The notes: a model not told the origin generated them from the letters alone. DNA of 64,000 nt from Helcobacillus massiliensis (GCF_014191425.1 NZ_JACHWP010000001.1:930001-994000), one strand, 5' to 3'. Numbered from the stretch's first letter, positions 1 through 9,670 are shown. Translations and numbers: made by a program.

Positions 1-204
1 CGCCTGCTTCGGCACGCTGAGGAGATCCGCATGCCGGTGGAGAACCTGATCTCCCCCGGGCAGGTGCGTCAGTGGGTGTGGAACCACGAGACGGCGTCCG
101 ATGATACGGCCGCTGTGCGCCGCGAGCTCGAGGCCGTCGGTGCGCGGCCGTGGCAGGCTCAGCAGGTGGCGCCGCTGCTTCAGGCGGCACTCCCCCGCCG
201 CTGA
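1..204 (+). CDS. rnd: Ribonuclease D, C-terminal end (partial)
   Basis: This open frame enters from the left edge and ends with TGA at 202-204, giving 67 residues. The text MPVENLISPGQVRQWVW followed by a short helical tail resembles the last HRDC-type helical domain of actinobacterial RNase D, a 3'-5' exoribonuclease of the DEDD family that trims tRNA and other stable RNA precursors. The catalytic exonuclease domain lies outside the window, so the assignment rests only on the C-terminal HRDC-like segment. It converges on the Nudix gene at 248-880. Another HRDC-bearing protein is the main alternative. Confidence 0.6.
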   Translation, partial: RLLRHAEEIRMPVENLISPGQVRQWVWNHETASDDTAAVRRELEAVGARPWQAQQVAPLLQAALPRR

Positions 205-247
205 CCCGCACCGGTCACTGCGCTCGGGTGGGACATGCGCGCTGGGG

Positions 248-880
248 TCAGGCGCCCGGCAGCGGTCGGTCGGCGTCGGGCAGGTCCAGCTGAGCAACAT
301 CCGCCTCGCCCAGACCCTGCCGGTTCAGATGCGCCCAGACGGCGAGCACTGCGCTGCCCAGCGCCGCATTGGTGACCTCACCGCCGAGGACGGCGTCGAC
401 CAGCTCCCCCAGCGGCACGAGCTCCACCTCGATCTCCGCTTCCTCATCCGTCCGGTCGAATTCCACGGAGGCGGCGGGATGGGCGCCGAGAGCGACGAAG
501 ATCCGGATCATCTCACTGGAGCTGCCCGCCGACGGGAAGACGTCGAGGAGGTGATGGATCCGCGTCGCCTCGTACCCGGTCTCCTCCGCCAGTTCGCGCA
601 GGGCCGCGTCCCCGAGTGCCTCGCCGTCCTTGTCGAGCAGTCCCGCGGGGATCTCCGCGAAGCACCCACCGGCCGGGTGGCGGTACTGCCGGATGATGAC
701 GGCGCGGGCGTCGTCGGTGAACGCGAGGACGGCGACCGCACCGGGATGGTCGATGTATTCGCGGTCGAAGCGGACCCCGTCGGCGAAGTCGACGGTGTCA
801 CGCCGGACCGTCCAGATCATGCCGGAATGGACGGCTCGGGACTGGACGGTGGGGCGAGCGCCGAAGCGGTCGGTGAGCAT
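248..880 (-). CDS. Nudix hydrolase, ADP-ribose pyrophosphatase type
   Basis: A 210-residue protein. The Nudix box lies around residues 80-103: AGLLDKDGE, then [10 protein letters not shown], which supply the Mg-binding REXXEE glutamates. The six residues between the leading Gly and Glu match my memory of the M. tuberculosis ADP-ribose pyrophosphatase Rv1700. The family hydrolyses ADP-ribose to AMP and ribose-5-phosphate. I place the start at ATG 880, after a GGAGAA ribosome site, not at the longer frame reaching 1000, which lacks family similarity. It is the last gene of the long minus-strand operon, with its ATG 10 nt after the glycosyltransferase stop. In mycobacteria the same family also sits near recN-steA-steB. 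Confidence 0.85.
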   Translation of the reverse strand: MLTDRFGARPTVQSRAVHSGMIWTVRRDTVDFADGVRFDREYIDHPGAVAVLAFTDDARAVIIRQYRHPAGGCFAEIPAGLLDKDGEALGDAALRELAEETGYEATRIHHLLDVFPSAGSSSEMIRIFVALGAHPAASVEFDRTDEEAEIEVELVPLGELVDAVLGGEVTNAALGSAVLAVWAHLNRQGLGEADVAQLDLPDADRPLPGA

Positions 881-890
881 CAGTTCTCCT

Positions 891-2009
891 TCAGTCGAGC
901 TGCAGCAGCCGGGTGATCTGCTCCAGCAGGTCCGCATCGCCGGGCAGGCTGTGGGATCGGCGGAGGGCCCGCAGGCGGAAGTCAGCGCGCACTGCGGCAT
1001 CGCTCATCTGCACGATCGCGTCGGCGAGGGCCGACGGGTCCGCCGGTGGCACGAGCAGGGCAGCGTCCTCCGTCACCCAGCGGGTGCCGCCGGCGTCGGT
1101 GGCGATCACGGCGCACCCGCGGTGCAGTGCTTCCTGGATCGCGACGGGCTGTCCTTCCCAGACGGAGCTCTGCACGATCACGTCTGCGTCGGCCATGAGG
1201 GCCGGGAGGTCGGTGCGGTGGCCGAGCAGGTGCGCTTCCTCCCCGGAGCCGGCGATGAGCTGCTCGAGGTGGTGGCGCAGCGGCCCCTCCCCCGCGATGT
1301 CGAGCCGCACCGGCCCCATGCCGCGCTCCTTCAGCAGGGCCATGGCCGCGAGGGCGGTGGGGATGTCCTTCTGCGGGGCGAGCCGCGCCGGCATCAGCAG
1401 ACGCAGGGGCTCCGAGTCGGTATCGGTTCCGCGTGATGGGTTCGGGTCGCGGCCATCGCGCCGTGCCGAGGCCAGCTCCTCGGAGTCGCGCGGCGCGTCG
1501 GTGGCGCCGGGTCGCTGCGCGGGGATGACAGCGCGCTCCACCTGCTCCGCACCGGCGGCTCGTGCGGCATCCGCGAGGTCCGGGGAGACGGCGAGGATGC
1601 CGTCGGCCCCGCGAGCGGTGATCCGCAGCAGCACCGCCCCCACTGCGGCGCTGACACCTCGAGTGGGGAGGGCGTTGTGCAGGGTGACGATGAGTCGACC
1701 GCGGCGTTCAGGCGCACAGCCTCGACGGGCCAGAACGGCCAGTGCCCCGGCCCGCACCCCGTGGGCGTGCACCGCGACGCTGGGGCTGCGGCCCAGCAGG
1801 GTCCGCAGGGCGAGCACGGCGCGGAGGTCCCGCAGCGGGTGCGGGCGGGCACCGATCGGCATGCCGTGATGGTGGATGGCGCTCGCGGGAATCGCATCGT
1901 CGGTAGGGCCGGCGTCCAGGGTGGGGTGGCCGGCTGCGGTGAGCATCCGGTGCTCATCGCGGATGTGGCTGAGGATGCCGCCGGCGGCGCGGGGACGAAT
2001 GATGATCAT
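891..2009 (-). CDS. Glycosyltransferase, GT4 family (GT-B fold)
   Basis: A 372-residue protein. The C-terminal half carries the GT4 donor-binding region: [17 protein letters not shown], then [19 protein letters not shown] with the EX7E motif, then [12 protein letters not shown]. The N-terminal half is a diverged acceptor domain (residues 1-180) containing [13 protein letters not shown]. The start ATG overlaps the murJ stop (ATGA), so translation is probably coupled. The neighbourhood (MurJ, MraY-like protein, SteA/B) suggests work on a cell-wall or surface-glycan precursor, but donor and acceptor cannot be read from the sequence. No signal peptide is visible, so it is probably cytoplasmic and membrane-associated. 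Confidence 0.8.
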   Translation of the reverse strand: MIIIRPRAAGGILSHIRDEHRMLTAAGHPTLDAGPTDDAIPASAIHHHGMPIGARPHPLRDLRAVLALRTLLGRSPSVAVHAHGVRAGALAVLARRGCAPERRGRLIVTLHNALPTRGVSAAVGAVLLRITARGADGILAVSPDLADAARAAGAEQVERAVIPAQRPGATDAPRDSEELASARRDGRDPNPSRGTDTDSEPLRLLMPARLAPQKDIPTALAAMALLKERGMGPVRLDIAGEGPLRHHLEQLIAGSGEEAHLLGHRTDLPALMADADVIVQSSVWEGQPVAIQEALHRGCAVIATDAGGTRWVTEDAALLVPPADPSALADAIVQMSDAAVRADFRLRALRRSHSLPGDADLLEQITRLLQLD

Positions 2010-3673
2010 GCTGATTCGTCGGCGGTGCGCTCTGCTCGGCGGCCCGGCAGCAGAGAACCGGCGATGCCGATGACGGCGCGGGCACGAGCGGGGTCGAGCA
2101 CGGCGATCAGCCCCAGGCAGGCCGCTCCGGCGGCGACGCCGATCACGGCGCCGAGCAGCGCGGCGGTGGCGGCCCCCGTCATCATCGGTTCCGCGGCCCG
2201 CCCGCCGAAGTAGCCGCCGACGGACGCCACGATCGACGCCATGGCCGCCGTCGCGGTTCCGCGCATCATCGCCGCCCCGTCCTCGGGCGCGAGCGTGTGC
2301 TCACGCAGCACGGTGATCGCGCTGACCGCACCGACGATCTGCCCGATCGCGATCGAGAACGCGAACAGCACGGCCGCCTCGGACGCGGTGCGGGTGCTCG
2401 AGGTGAGGACGGTGAAGGTGATCAGCAGTCCCGCGCACAGCCACGGCACCGCCCCCACCATCAGTGCTTCGCGCGATTTCAGGGCCGCGTTGAGCACCCG
2501 GATGGAGTGCATGACGACCCCGAACGGGATCAGTCCGATCGCGAACGCGGCGGTCACGGCGCCGACACCGACCACTCCCGTCCGGTCGATCGCTGTGAAG
2601 AAGCGCTCCAGACCGACGGATGCGCCCCACAGCGCGGCGCCGCCGACGCCCGCCAGTGCAGTGATCGACAGCATCGACCCGAGAGCCAGCCGCGACAGTT
2701 CCGCCTTGTCGCCGGCGAGCCTCGACTCGGACAGGGTGGGGAACACGGTGGTCATGATCGGCACCAGCAGGATGGCGTACGGCAGGAGGTAGACGGCCTG
2801 ACCGTACTGGAACAGGGGTAGGGTGCCGGAGCCGCCGGCGCGGACCGCGAGGATCAGCACGAGGGCGGTGACGGCCTGCTGCGCGAGCACCGCGGTCATC
2901 CCGGCGGCGGCGAGCCCGAGGGCGTGGCGGGTGACGCCGCGCGGCAGGGTGAGGGTGGGTCGGTAGCGCAGGCCTGCCTTCAGCGACGGGATGATCAGCG
3001 GCAGCGCCATCGCGGCCACGCCGAGGGTGGTGCCCCAGCCCAGCCAGAACTCGCCGCCCGGCGGCAGCGTCGCCACCGACACGGCGGGCGGTACCGACGC
3101 CGCGTACGCCGCGTAGGTCGCCATCACCATCAGCGAGGACACGAGAGGGACGAACGCGGGCCAGAAGAAGCGCTTGCGGGCCTGCAGGAACGCTCCGAGC
3201 ACGATCGTGATGCCGTACAGCGGCAGCTGCAGGGCGAAGACCCGCAGTAAGCGTGCGCCCAGGTCCACCCCGGCGGTGGAGAGGGAGGAGCTTCCCTGCG
3301 CGAACACGAACTCGGAGATCGGGTGCGCGAACGCGATGACGAGACCGGCGAGCACCGCGGTGATGATCAGCGTCCAGGTCAGGAGCGCGGAGATGATGCG
3401 GTCGGCTCGTCGGCTCGCGGTGATCTCCATCCCCGCGATCAGCGGGATCACCATGCCGGCGAGGGCGCCGCCGGCGGCAGCCTCGAACAGGACGTTGGGG
3501 ACGAGGTTCGCGGAGGAGTAGGCGGTGCCGACGTCGCCGGCGCCGACGCTGGCGCCGAACACCAGGTAGCGGATGAATCCGGCGATGCGGGCGAGGATCG
3601 TCACCACGGCGATCATGCCGGCGGCGCGGATCAGGGCCCGCGTTCGGGACCCGTTCGGTGCATTCACCGTCAT
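2006..3673 (-). CDS. murJ: Lipid II flippase MurJ (MviN)
   Basis: A 555-residue polytopic membrane protein with about 14 hydrophobic segments. The N-terminal part holds the MviN/MurJ signature: ARIAGFIRYLVFGASVG and then NLVPNVLFEAAAGGALAG. The family moves lipid-linked peptidoglycan precursor across the cytoplasmic membrane. Unlike the mycobacterial homologue, there is no C-terminal pseudokinase or FHA-binding extension; the protein ends shortly after the last membrane segment. The start ATG overlaps the stop of the MraY-like gene upstream, and the stop overlaps the glycosyltransferase start, inside one operon. I judge the assignment safe at family level. Which lipid-linked substrate it prefers is inference. 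Confidence 0.92.
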   Translation of the reverse strand: MTVNAPNGSRTRALIRAAGMIAVVTILARIAGFIRYLVFGASVGAGDVGTAYSSANLVPNVLFEAAAGGALAGMVIPLIAGMEITASRRADRIISALLTWTLIITAVLAGLVIAFAHPISEFVFAQGSSSLSTAGVDLGARLLRVFALQLPLYGITIVLGAFLQARKRFFWPAFVPLVSSLMVMATYAAYAASVPPAVSVATLPPGGEFWLGWGTTLGVAAMALPLIIPSLKAGLRYRPTLTLPRGVTRHALGLAAAGMTAVLAQQAVTALVLILAVRAGGSGTLPLFQYGQAVYLLPYAILLVPIMTTVFPTLSESRLAGDKAELSRLALGSMLSITALAGVGGAALWGASVGLERFFTAIDRTGVVGVGAVTAAFAIGLIPFGVVMHSIRVLNAALKSREALMVGAVPWLCAGLLITFTVLTSSTRTASEAAVLFAFSIAIGQIVGAVSAITVLREHTLAPEDGAAMMRGTATAAMASIVASVGGYFGGRAAEPMMTGAATAALLGAVIGVAAGAACLGLIAVLDPARARAVIGIAGSLLPGRRAERTADESA

Positions 3674-4521
3674 TCGGCGCGTCCCAGACGGTCGATGGCG
3701 CGCAGCGCGGGGACCGAGTCGATGATGCGGGAGAACGACACGGTCTCACTGGCGAGCGTCAGTCCCACGAGGGCGGCGGCGAGCGCGGCGCGGGCGGAGC
3801 GCGGCAGGGCGCGCGATGCGGCAGTGCCGACGGCGGCGCCGAGGATGTTGGCTCCGCTGTCGCCGAGCATCCCGACCTCATCGAGATCGGCGGGGGCGGC
3901 GGACGCGATGACGCCGAGGATTCCCAGCAGCAGGTCCCGCGCCGATTCGTCCAGGTCGCCGTCGCGCAGACGGGAGAGAACCCCGAGACCGGGAACGGCG
4001 GAGAGTGCTGCTGTGGCTTTGAGGGCGCGGCCGGGCCGCAGGTCGAACAGGTTGATGAGGTTGGCGCTGCCGGCGATGAGGACCGTGTCGATGGCTCGGT
4101 CCAGTGCCTTCGGCTGGTGCAGCGAGATGACGGCGGCGGCGGCGGGGATGGCGAGCGCCTTCGCAGCGCCCGTGGTGAGGCGTCCGCGGCGCAGCGCACC
4201 GAGGTGACCTCGCAGCCCCTTGGAGGCGGTGGTCCCGTGGTCCTGCAGGAAGGGTTCGGCGAGGTCGTCGATGAGGCCTAGAGCGCCGATGGCGGCGAGT
4301 GCGGCGCGCTCCCGCATCGGCAGGGCCCCGGACGCTCCGCCGACGATCCCGGCGATGACGCCGATGCCTTCGGCGAGGCTGACGGTGGAGCCGCGGTAGT
4401 TGGTGCGCTGCAGAGCCCGGCTGACGTCGCCCGCGAGCTCCGGCGGGAGCGCGGCGATGCCGGAGTCGAAGGCTGCCTGCGCGGCGGTGGTGGTGTTGGC
4501 GGCGGCGAAAGCGGCGGTCAT
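3670..4521 (-). CDS. MraY/WecA-like phosphoglycosyl transferase homologue, short
   Basis: A 283-residue hydrophobic protein. Motifs fall in the order of the MraY/WecA family: NYRGSTVSLAEG (residues 41-52), LIDD (83-86, the paired aspartates), KGLRGHLGALRRGRLTTG (101-118), NLINLFD (154-160) and LGDSG (219-223, the aspartate aligning with the catalytic loop). The second Asp of the usual NxxNxxDGxDG motif is replaced, and the protein is shorter than the usual 320-360 residues. It has a GGAGGA ribosome site, its ATG overlaps the steB stop, and its stop overlaps murJ. It may transfer a phospho-sugar to a polyprenyl phosphate or be a regulatory homologue. It cannot be the housekeeping MraY on position alone, since that gene normally lies in the dcw cluster. 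Confidence 0.7.
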   Translation of the reverse strand: MTAAFAAANTTTAAQAAFDSGIAALPPELAGDVSRALQRTNYRGSTVSLAEGIGVIAGIVGGASGALPMRERAALAAIGALGLIDDLAEPFLQDHGTTASKGLRGHLGALRRGRLTTGAAKALAIPAAAAVISLHQPKALDRAIDTVLIAGSANLINLFDLRPGRALKATAALSAVPGLGVLSRLRDGDLDESARDLLLGILGVIASAAPADLDEVGMLGDSGANILGAAVGTAASRALPRSARAALAAALVGLTLASETVSFSRIIDSVPALRAIDRLGRAE

Positions 4522-5690
4522 CGGTCTCCTCCGGAGTCACTGGCGCCCTGCGGCGCGGAAGGGGTGGGAGTGCTGGTGCGGCGCTGGTTCTTCTGCCCAC
4601 CCGAATCGGGGGACGCACCGCTGCCGCTGGTGGTGTCGGTGTCCGCGTCGGCGGGCTGCGCGGGTTCCGTCGGCTGAGAGGCGTCCGGGGCGTCTGCGCC
4701 GGACTGGCCGCCGCCGGCTGGGGAGCTGGGCAGCGCCGGCATCGGGGCCTGTGCGTCGGGGGCGGCGCCGTAGTGACCTGAGCTGCCGCCGCGCACCGAT
4801 TCGGCCAGGGCGAGCACGATCACGACCGGACCCTCCGGTGAGGTGACGGCATCGACCGTCGACACGGACTGCAGGTCGGTGGTGCGGCGGATGGCGCGGA
4901 CCAGGCCGACGGATTCGTGCAGCGTCGGCGACTGACCCGCAACCACGATCGGAGCCTTCGCCTCGCGCATGTCGGTCACGAACCGCATCTGCACCGCTTC
5001 GACTCGGCTGATGCGCTCGGCATCCTGGGCGGCGCTGTCGTCCGAGTTGGTGAACGTGTCGGGGGCGGCTGCGACGTACACGAGCCCGGCGGGGGCGACC
5101 ACTGAGCCGCCGTCACTGGTGATGAAACCATCGGCCGCGAGGCGCTTGACCACCTCAGTGCGGTCGGCGTCGCTGAGGGGCGACTGCGGGGAGATCGCGA
5201 CCATCAGCGCATGCATGAGGCCTTCGCCGCTGGTCGAGGTCTGAGCGGCGAGCTCCGGCCAGCGGCTGGTGAGGGCGGTGAGGGTGTCAGTGCGCTTGGC
5301 CTCCGCGGCCGGATCCCACAGGGACGGGTTCAGGCTGATCCGGTTGCCGGTGGTGCCGCCGGCTTGGGTGACGCGTTCGCTCACCTGGTCAGCGGCGGTG
5401 GCGACGGATTCGCCGTCGGAGATGATGGTGATGGGGGCGCCATCGGGCAGGGCGCCGGCGAGCAGCTCTTTGCCGGAGGCGTCGATGTAGCTGGTGAGGC
5501 GCTTGGCGCCGTCCGTCAGCTCCGTGTTCTGAGCGCGCAGCTCGTCCTTGTCGCGGCGCAGCTGCTCCACCTGGTTGGTGAGCTGTTCGCCGAGGCTCTG
5601 CCGCAGGGGCCCCGCGCCGAGCACGATGCCGAGGGCGAGCGCCAGGAAGACGGCGACGAGGGACACGAGGTGGTAGCGGAAATCAATCAT
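4518..5690 (-). CDS. steB: SteB / MctB-family membrane protein
   Basis: A 390-residue protein starting MIDFRYHLVSLVAVFLALAL, the strongly conserved beginning of the MctB/SteB family: a single N-terminal membrane segment (residues about 8-28), then a coiled coil (about 30-70) and an extracytoplasmic domain. The C-terminal 80 residues are a Pro/Ser/Asp/Gly-rich disordered tail. In M. tuberculosis the family member MctB (Rv1698) affects copper tolerance; in Corynebacterium SteB works with SteA at the division site. Its start overlaps the steA stop by 8 nt. In this context a division or envelope role is more likely than copper export, but the sequence does not decide. Confidence 0.85.
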   Translation of the reverse strand: MIDFRYHLVSLVAVFLALALGIVLGAGPLRQSLGEQLTNQVEQLRRDKDELRAQNTELTDGAKRLTSYIDASGKELLAGALPDGAPITIISDGESVATAADQVSERVTQAGGTTGNRISLNPSLWDPAAEAKRTDTLTALTSRWPELAAQTSTSGEGLMHALMVAISPQSPLSDADRTEVVKRLAADGFITSDGGSVVAPAGLVYVAAAPDTFTNSDDSAAQDAERISRVEAVQMRFVTDMREAKAPIVVAGQSPTLHESVGLVRAIRRTTDLQSVSTVDAVTSPEGPVVIVLALAESVRGGSSGHYGAAPDAQAPMPALPSSPAGGGQSGADAPDASQPTEPAQPADADTDTTSGSGASPDSGGQKNQRRTSTPTPSAPQGASDSGGDR

Positions 5691-6930
5691 GGGTCTCTTC
5701 CCGGAAGGGTCGGGTCAGCCGGGGCGGCAGCAGAAGGGCGGCTGCGCTCGCCGGAACGCTCTGCAGCGTGAACAGTCCGGTGAACCACGACAGGAAGTCG
5801 TCGAGCCGAGCGCCGAGCAGCTGGATGAGGGTCTGCCCGCCGGCGGTGACGGACAGGGCGGCGATGATCGCCACGAGGCCCGCCGCCACGAGGGCGAACA
5901 GCTGAAGGGTGGAGATGCGCTGACGGTACAGGCGGGACACGCCTTTGGCGTCCACCAGTTTGGAGCCGACGCGCAGCCGGGTGAGGAACGTGGAGGACAT
6001 GCCGGCGCGGCCCTTGTCGAGGAACTCCTCGAGGGTGCCGTGGGTGCCGACTGCGACGATGACGTCGGCGCCTCGGTCGTCGGCCAGCAGCATGGCGATG
6101 TCCTCACTGGTGCCGGAGGCCGGGAAGGTCACGGCGTCGTCGTCGAGGCCGAGTTCGGCGAGGCGCTCCATCCCGGGGGCGCAGCCGTCGCGGTAGGCGT
6201 GGACGACGAGTTCGGCTCCGCAGCGCAGCGCGCGATCGGACACGGAGTCCATGTCTCCGATGATCATGTCAGGCCGATAGCCGGCATCGAGGACGGCGTC
6301 GGCACCGCCGTCGACTCCGACGATGATGGGACGGTTCTCGCGGATGAACGGCTGCAGGACCGTGAGGTCCTCCTTGTAGTGGTAGCCGCGCACCACGATG
6401 AGCACGGCCCGGTCCTGGAAGACCGTGCGCACATCCGGTGTGCCGACCCCGTTGATGAGCAGATCGCGCTCCTGCACCATGTATTCCATGGTGTTCTCCG
6501 CGAACTTCACCAGCTGTTCGGAGAGGCCCTCGCGGGCGCGGCGCAGGTCCTCGGCGACGATGGACGGGGTGTAGCGCTTGCCCTGGAGGACGTCCCCGGT
6601 GGCGAGGCGCACATCGGCACCGTCCAGGGTGAGTTCGTGGCCTTCGCCGATCGTCTCCAGCAGGGTGTCGTGTTCGATGTCGATGACGATGATGCCGGCG
6701 TCCACCAGGATCTGGGGGCCCATGTTGGGGTAGCGCCCGGAGATGGACTGCGCGGCGTTGATCACCGCGGCCGGTTTCTTCTCCACGAGTGCTTCCGCGG
6801 CGACGCGGTCGATGTCCTCGTGGTCGATGACCGCGATGTCGCCGGGGACCAGCCGTTTGGTGAGGTCCTTGGTGCGGCGTCCGATGCGGGCGATGCCGGT
6901 GGTGACGGCGGGCGTGTGCACGGTGCTCAT
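5683..6930 (-). CDS. steA: SteA, cytokinetic-ring associated protein
   Basis: A 415-residue protein matching SteA as I know it from Corynebacteriales: a thiamin-pyrophosphokinase-like catalytic-fold region (PIIVGVDGGADAVLD, then DMIIGDMDSVSDRAL, residues about 205-235) followed by two hydrophobic C-terminal segments (about residues 340-365 and 380-400). The fold resemblance is to nucleotide-binding ThiN-like domains; SteA is thought to act with SteB in septal peptidoglycan processing. The ATG overlaps the recN stop and the stop overlaps steB, so the three genes are probably cotranscribed. Function in this organism is by homology only. Confidence 0.85.
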   Translation of the reverse strand: MSTVHTPAVTTGIARIGRRTKDLTKRLVPGDIAVIDHEDIDRVAAEALVEKKPAAVINAAQSISGRYPNMGPQILVDAGIIVIDIEHDTLLETIGEGHELTLDGADVRLATGDVLQGKRYTPSIVAEDLRRAREGLSEQLVKFAENTMEYMVQERDLLINGVGTPDVRTVFQDRAVLIVVRGYHYKEDLTVLQPFIRENRPIIVGVDGGADAVLDAGYRPDMIIGDMDSVSDRALRCGAELVVHAYRDGCAPGMERLAELGLDDDAVTFPASGTSEDIAMLLADDRGADVIVAVGTHGTLEEFLDKGRAGMSSTFLTRLRVGSKLVDAKGVSRLYRQRISTLQLFALVAAGLVAIIAALSVTAGGQTLIQLLGARLDDFLSWFTGLFTLQSVPASAAALLLPPRLTRPFREETHD

Positions 6931-8711
6931 CGCTTCTCCCCCGCCTGGGTCCGTTTCTTCTTCCGGCCCGGAGCGGCGGCGTACCGGGATGCGGCGGTCT
7001 GTGCTGCGGCGGCGGATTCGGCGAGCAGTTCCTCAGCGTGGGTGAGGGCGGCTTCCGAGGAGGCGTCGCCGGCGAGCATGCGCGCGAGTTCGTGGACGCG
7101 CCCGTCGCTGTCCAGCAGGTCGACTCGGGAGGAGGTCTCCTCGCCGCGGGTCTCCTTCACGATGGTGAGGTGGGTTCCGGCGTAGGAGGCGACCTGCGGC
7201 AGGTGCGTCACCACGATGACCTGGGCTTCACCGGCGAGGTGAGCGAGGCGTTCGCCGACGGCGCGGGCCGCTTTGCCGCCGATGCCGGCGTCGATCTCGT
7301 CGAAGATGAAGACGGGGTGGCCGATCTCCTGGTTGCGGTCGGTGCGGTCGGCGACGAGCGACACTTCGAGTGCGAGCATGACGCGGGAAAGCTCACCTCC
7401 GGAGGCACCGGTCGCCAGCGGCATGAACTCGGCGTTGCGGTGGGGCTGCATGAGGAACGTGACGAGGTCGCGGCCGTGCTCACGGGCGGGTGCGGGTGCG
7501 ATGTCGACTCGGATCTTCGCGCCGGGCATCTCGAGTGTGGCGAGTTCGGTCTCGATGCGATCGGCGAGGCGTTCGGCGGCGGTGCGGCGCCGCTGGCTCA
7601 GCTGGGCGGCGAGGTCGTCGAGCTCCTCGTCCTGTTCGACGATGCGGGCGGTGAGCTGTTCGCTGGTGTCGGCGGCGCTTTCGAGGTCGTGGAGGGCGCT
7701 GACGGCGCCGGCGGAGTTGTCCAGCAGTTCGGTGACGGTGGCGGCGCCGTCCAGCCGCGGCCCGAGGTCGCGGACGAGGACGCTGAGGGTGTGGAGACGC
7801 TGCTGTGCTTCCTCCATGCGGCCCGGGGAGGCGTGGGAGTCGTCCTGCAGGGATGAGAGGTCGGCGGCGGTGTCGCTGAGCTCTTCGCGGGCGGAGACGA
7901 GCCGATCCACAAGGGGTGCGAGGCCGGGGGTGGAGTCGGAGTCGAGCGCGGTGATGGCGGCGATGGCCTCGTCGAGGCGGGTGAGGGCGCTGCCGGTTTC
8001 GTCGCCGACGAGGTGCATGAGGGTGGTGTCGAACGCGTCGGCGGCGTCGGCGGCGTCGCTGAGGCGGGTGATCTCCTCGCGCAGAGCGTCGTCCTCCCCC
8101 GGCTGCGGGTCCACCTCTTCGAGGGTGGTGAGGATGCTGGTGAGTTCCTGCTCGCGCTGCTCGCGGTCGGCGAGGAGGGCGCGGATGCGCTCCAGTTCGG
8201 CGGCGTTGTCGCGGCGGGACCGGAAGGTGGCGCGATGCTCGGCGAGGAGGTCGTCGAATTCGGGGCCGATGGTGGAGTCGAGCGCGTCGCGCTGCAGGTC
8301 GGGGCTCTTCAGGCGGATCTGGTCGCTCTGACCGTGGATCGTGATGTTCTCGCCGACGAGTTCGGCGAGGGTGGAGACGGGGATGGGGACCCCGCCGACA
8401 TGGGCGCGGGAGCGTCCGTCCTTGGTGACGCGGCGGACGACGAGCACTTCGCCGTCTTCGGCTTCGGCGCCGAGGTCGTCGAGGCGGTGCTGGAGCAGCG
8501 GGGATCCGTCGACGCGGAGGCGGCCCTCGACGGTGCTGGACACCCCGGCTCGGCGCTTGTCGAGGCGGGTGCCGAGCAGGAGGGACAGTCCGGTGACGAC
8601 CATGGTCTTTCCGGCGCCGGTTTCGCCGGTGATGGCGGTGAATCCGGGCCCGAAGTCGAGGACGGCGTCGTCGATCACGCCGATGTGGCGGATGGCGAGG
8701 GAGGTCAGCAT
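6927..8711 (-). CDS. recN: DNA repair protein RecN
   Basis: A 594-residue SMC-like ATPase. The Walker A motif GETGAGKTMVV lies near residue 29; a long heptad-rich central region (about 155-370) gives the coiled coil; the C-terminal half carries the ABC signature region (GASGGELSRVMLALEV) and the Walker B segment FIFDEIDAGIGGKAA, then VTHLPQVASYA. RecN acts in recombinational repair of double-strand breaks. The length is normal for the family. The ATG overlaps the NAD kinase stop (TGATG). A Lys/Arg-rich tail (PGRKKKRTQAGEKR) closes the protein. Confidence 0.95.
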   Translation of the reverse strand: MLTSLAIRHIGVIDDAVLDFGPGFTAITGETGAGKTMVVTGLSLLLGTRLDKRRAGVSSTVEGRLRVDGSPLLQHRLDDLGAEAEDGEVLVVRRVTKDGRSRAHVGGVPIPVSTLAELVGENITIHGQSDQIRLKSPDLQRDALDSTIGPEFDDLLAEHRATFRSRRDNAAELERIRALLADREQREQELTSILTTLEEVDPQPGEDDALREEITRLSDAADAADAFDTTLMHLVGDETGSALTRLDEAIAAITALDSDSTPGLAPLVDRLVSAREELSDTAADLSSLQDDSHASPGRMEEAQQRLHTLSVLVRDLGPRLDGAATVTELLDNSAGAVSALHDLESAADTSEQLTARIVEQDEELDDLAAQLSQRRRTAAERLADRIETELATLEMPGAKIRVDIAPAPAREHGRDLVTFLMQPHRNAEFMPLATGASGGELSRVMLALEVSLVADRTDRNQEIGHPVFIFDEIDAGIGGKAARAVGERLAHLAGEAQVIVVTHLPQVASYAGTHLTIVKETRGEETSSRVDLLDSDGRVHELARMLAGDASSEAALTHAEELLAESAAAAQTAASRYAAAPGRKKKRTQAGEKR

Positions 8712-9670
8712 CAGCGCTCCTGCGCGGCGGGGTCATCGTGCCCGCGACCGCGCCAGCCGTCGACGGGCAGTTCGAACTTCTCCACGAGGCGGTCGGCGAA
8801 GGGGGTGTGGGTCAGTCGCGCGAACTGGATGGAGTTGGGTGAGAGCACCGATTCGATGCGCATGCCGGCGTGAACGTCGAGGACGCGTCGGCCGTCCATG
8901 GTGAGGACTGCGCTGCACGTATTGTCGGCGGTGATCTCGATGGCCGCTTCGCTGGAGCGTCCCAGGACGAGGGGACGCGCGAAGAGAGCGTGGGCGGCCA
9001 GTGGGACGACGAGGAATGCGTCGACCTCCGGCCAGACGACGGGTCCGCCGGCGCTGAAGCCGTATGCAGTGGAGCCGGTCGAGGTGGACAGGATGACGCC
9101 GTCGCAGCCGAAGGTGGAGACGGGGCGGCCGTCGATCTCGATGACGACGTGGACCATCTTCTGCCGGTCGGACTTCTCCAGGCTGGCTTCGTTGAGGGCC
9201 CACTCGGCCGCCACCATGCGGTCCTCAGCGTCGTACACCTCGATGTTGAGGGTGCCGCGCTTCTCGATCGAGTAGTCCCCGTCCAGCAGGCGGTGAACGG
9301 TGGTGGCGAGGTCGGCCGCTTCGGATTCGGCGAGGAAGCCGACGTGTCCGAGGTTGACTCCGTGTACGGGGACGCTGTGCTCGCGGGCGATCTCGAGGGC
9401 GCGCAGGATGGTGCCGTCGCCGCCGAGGACGATGACGAGTTCGTCGATGGCGGGGTCGAGGTCGTGGACGATGTCGACGTCCGGCCCGTCGATGGCCTCG
9501 AGGAGGCCGTCGGGCAGCAGCGCGGGGTCGGCTTCGCGCATCTCGGTGAGCTGCTGGTCGAGGATGCCGGTGCGCACGCCGCGGTTGCGCATTTCGTGGA
9601 TCACCTGGGCGAGGCCGCGCAGCGCGCTGGAGCGCCCGGTGTGCAGATAGAGAAGGAATCGGCGCATCAT
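8711..9670 (-). CDS. nadK: NAD kinase
   Basis: A 319-residue protein with the ATP-NAD kinase motifs GGDGTILRA (about residue 84), NLGHVGFLAE (about 106), STGSTAYGFSAGGPVV and the C-terminal beta-sandwich region. The enzyme phosphorylates NAD to NADP. Two adjacent ATG codons open the frame (9670 and 9667); either could be used, and both overlap the tlyA stop. The recN-nadK-tlyA order is widely conserved in actinobacteria and in Bacillus relatives. No missing residues noted. Confidence 0.95.
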   Translation of the reverse strand: MMRRFLLYLHTGRSSALRGLAQVIHEMRNRGVRTGILDQQLTEMREADPALLPDGLLEAIDGPDVDIVHDLDPAIDELVIVLGGDGTILRALEIAREHSVPVHGVNLGHVGFLAESEAADLATTVHRLLDGDYSIEKRGTLNIEVYDAEDRMVAAEWALNEASLEKSDRQKMVHVVIEIDGRPVSTFGCDGVILSTSTGSTAYGFSAGGPVVWPEVDAFLVVPLAAHALFARPLVLGRSSEAAIEITADNTCSAVLTMDGRRVLDVHAGMRIESVLSPNSIQFARLTHTPFADRLVEKFELPVDGWRGRGHDDPAAQER

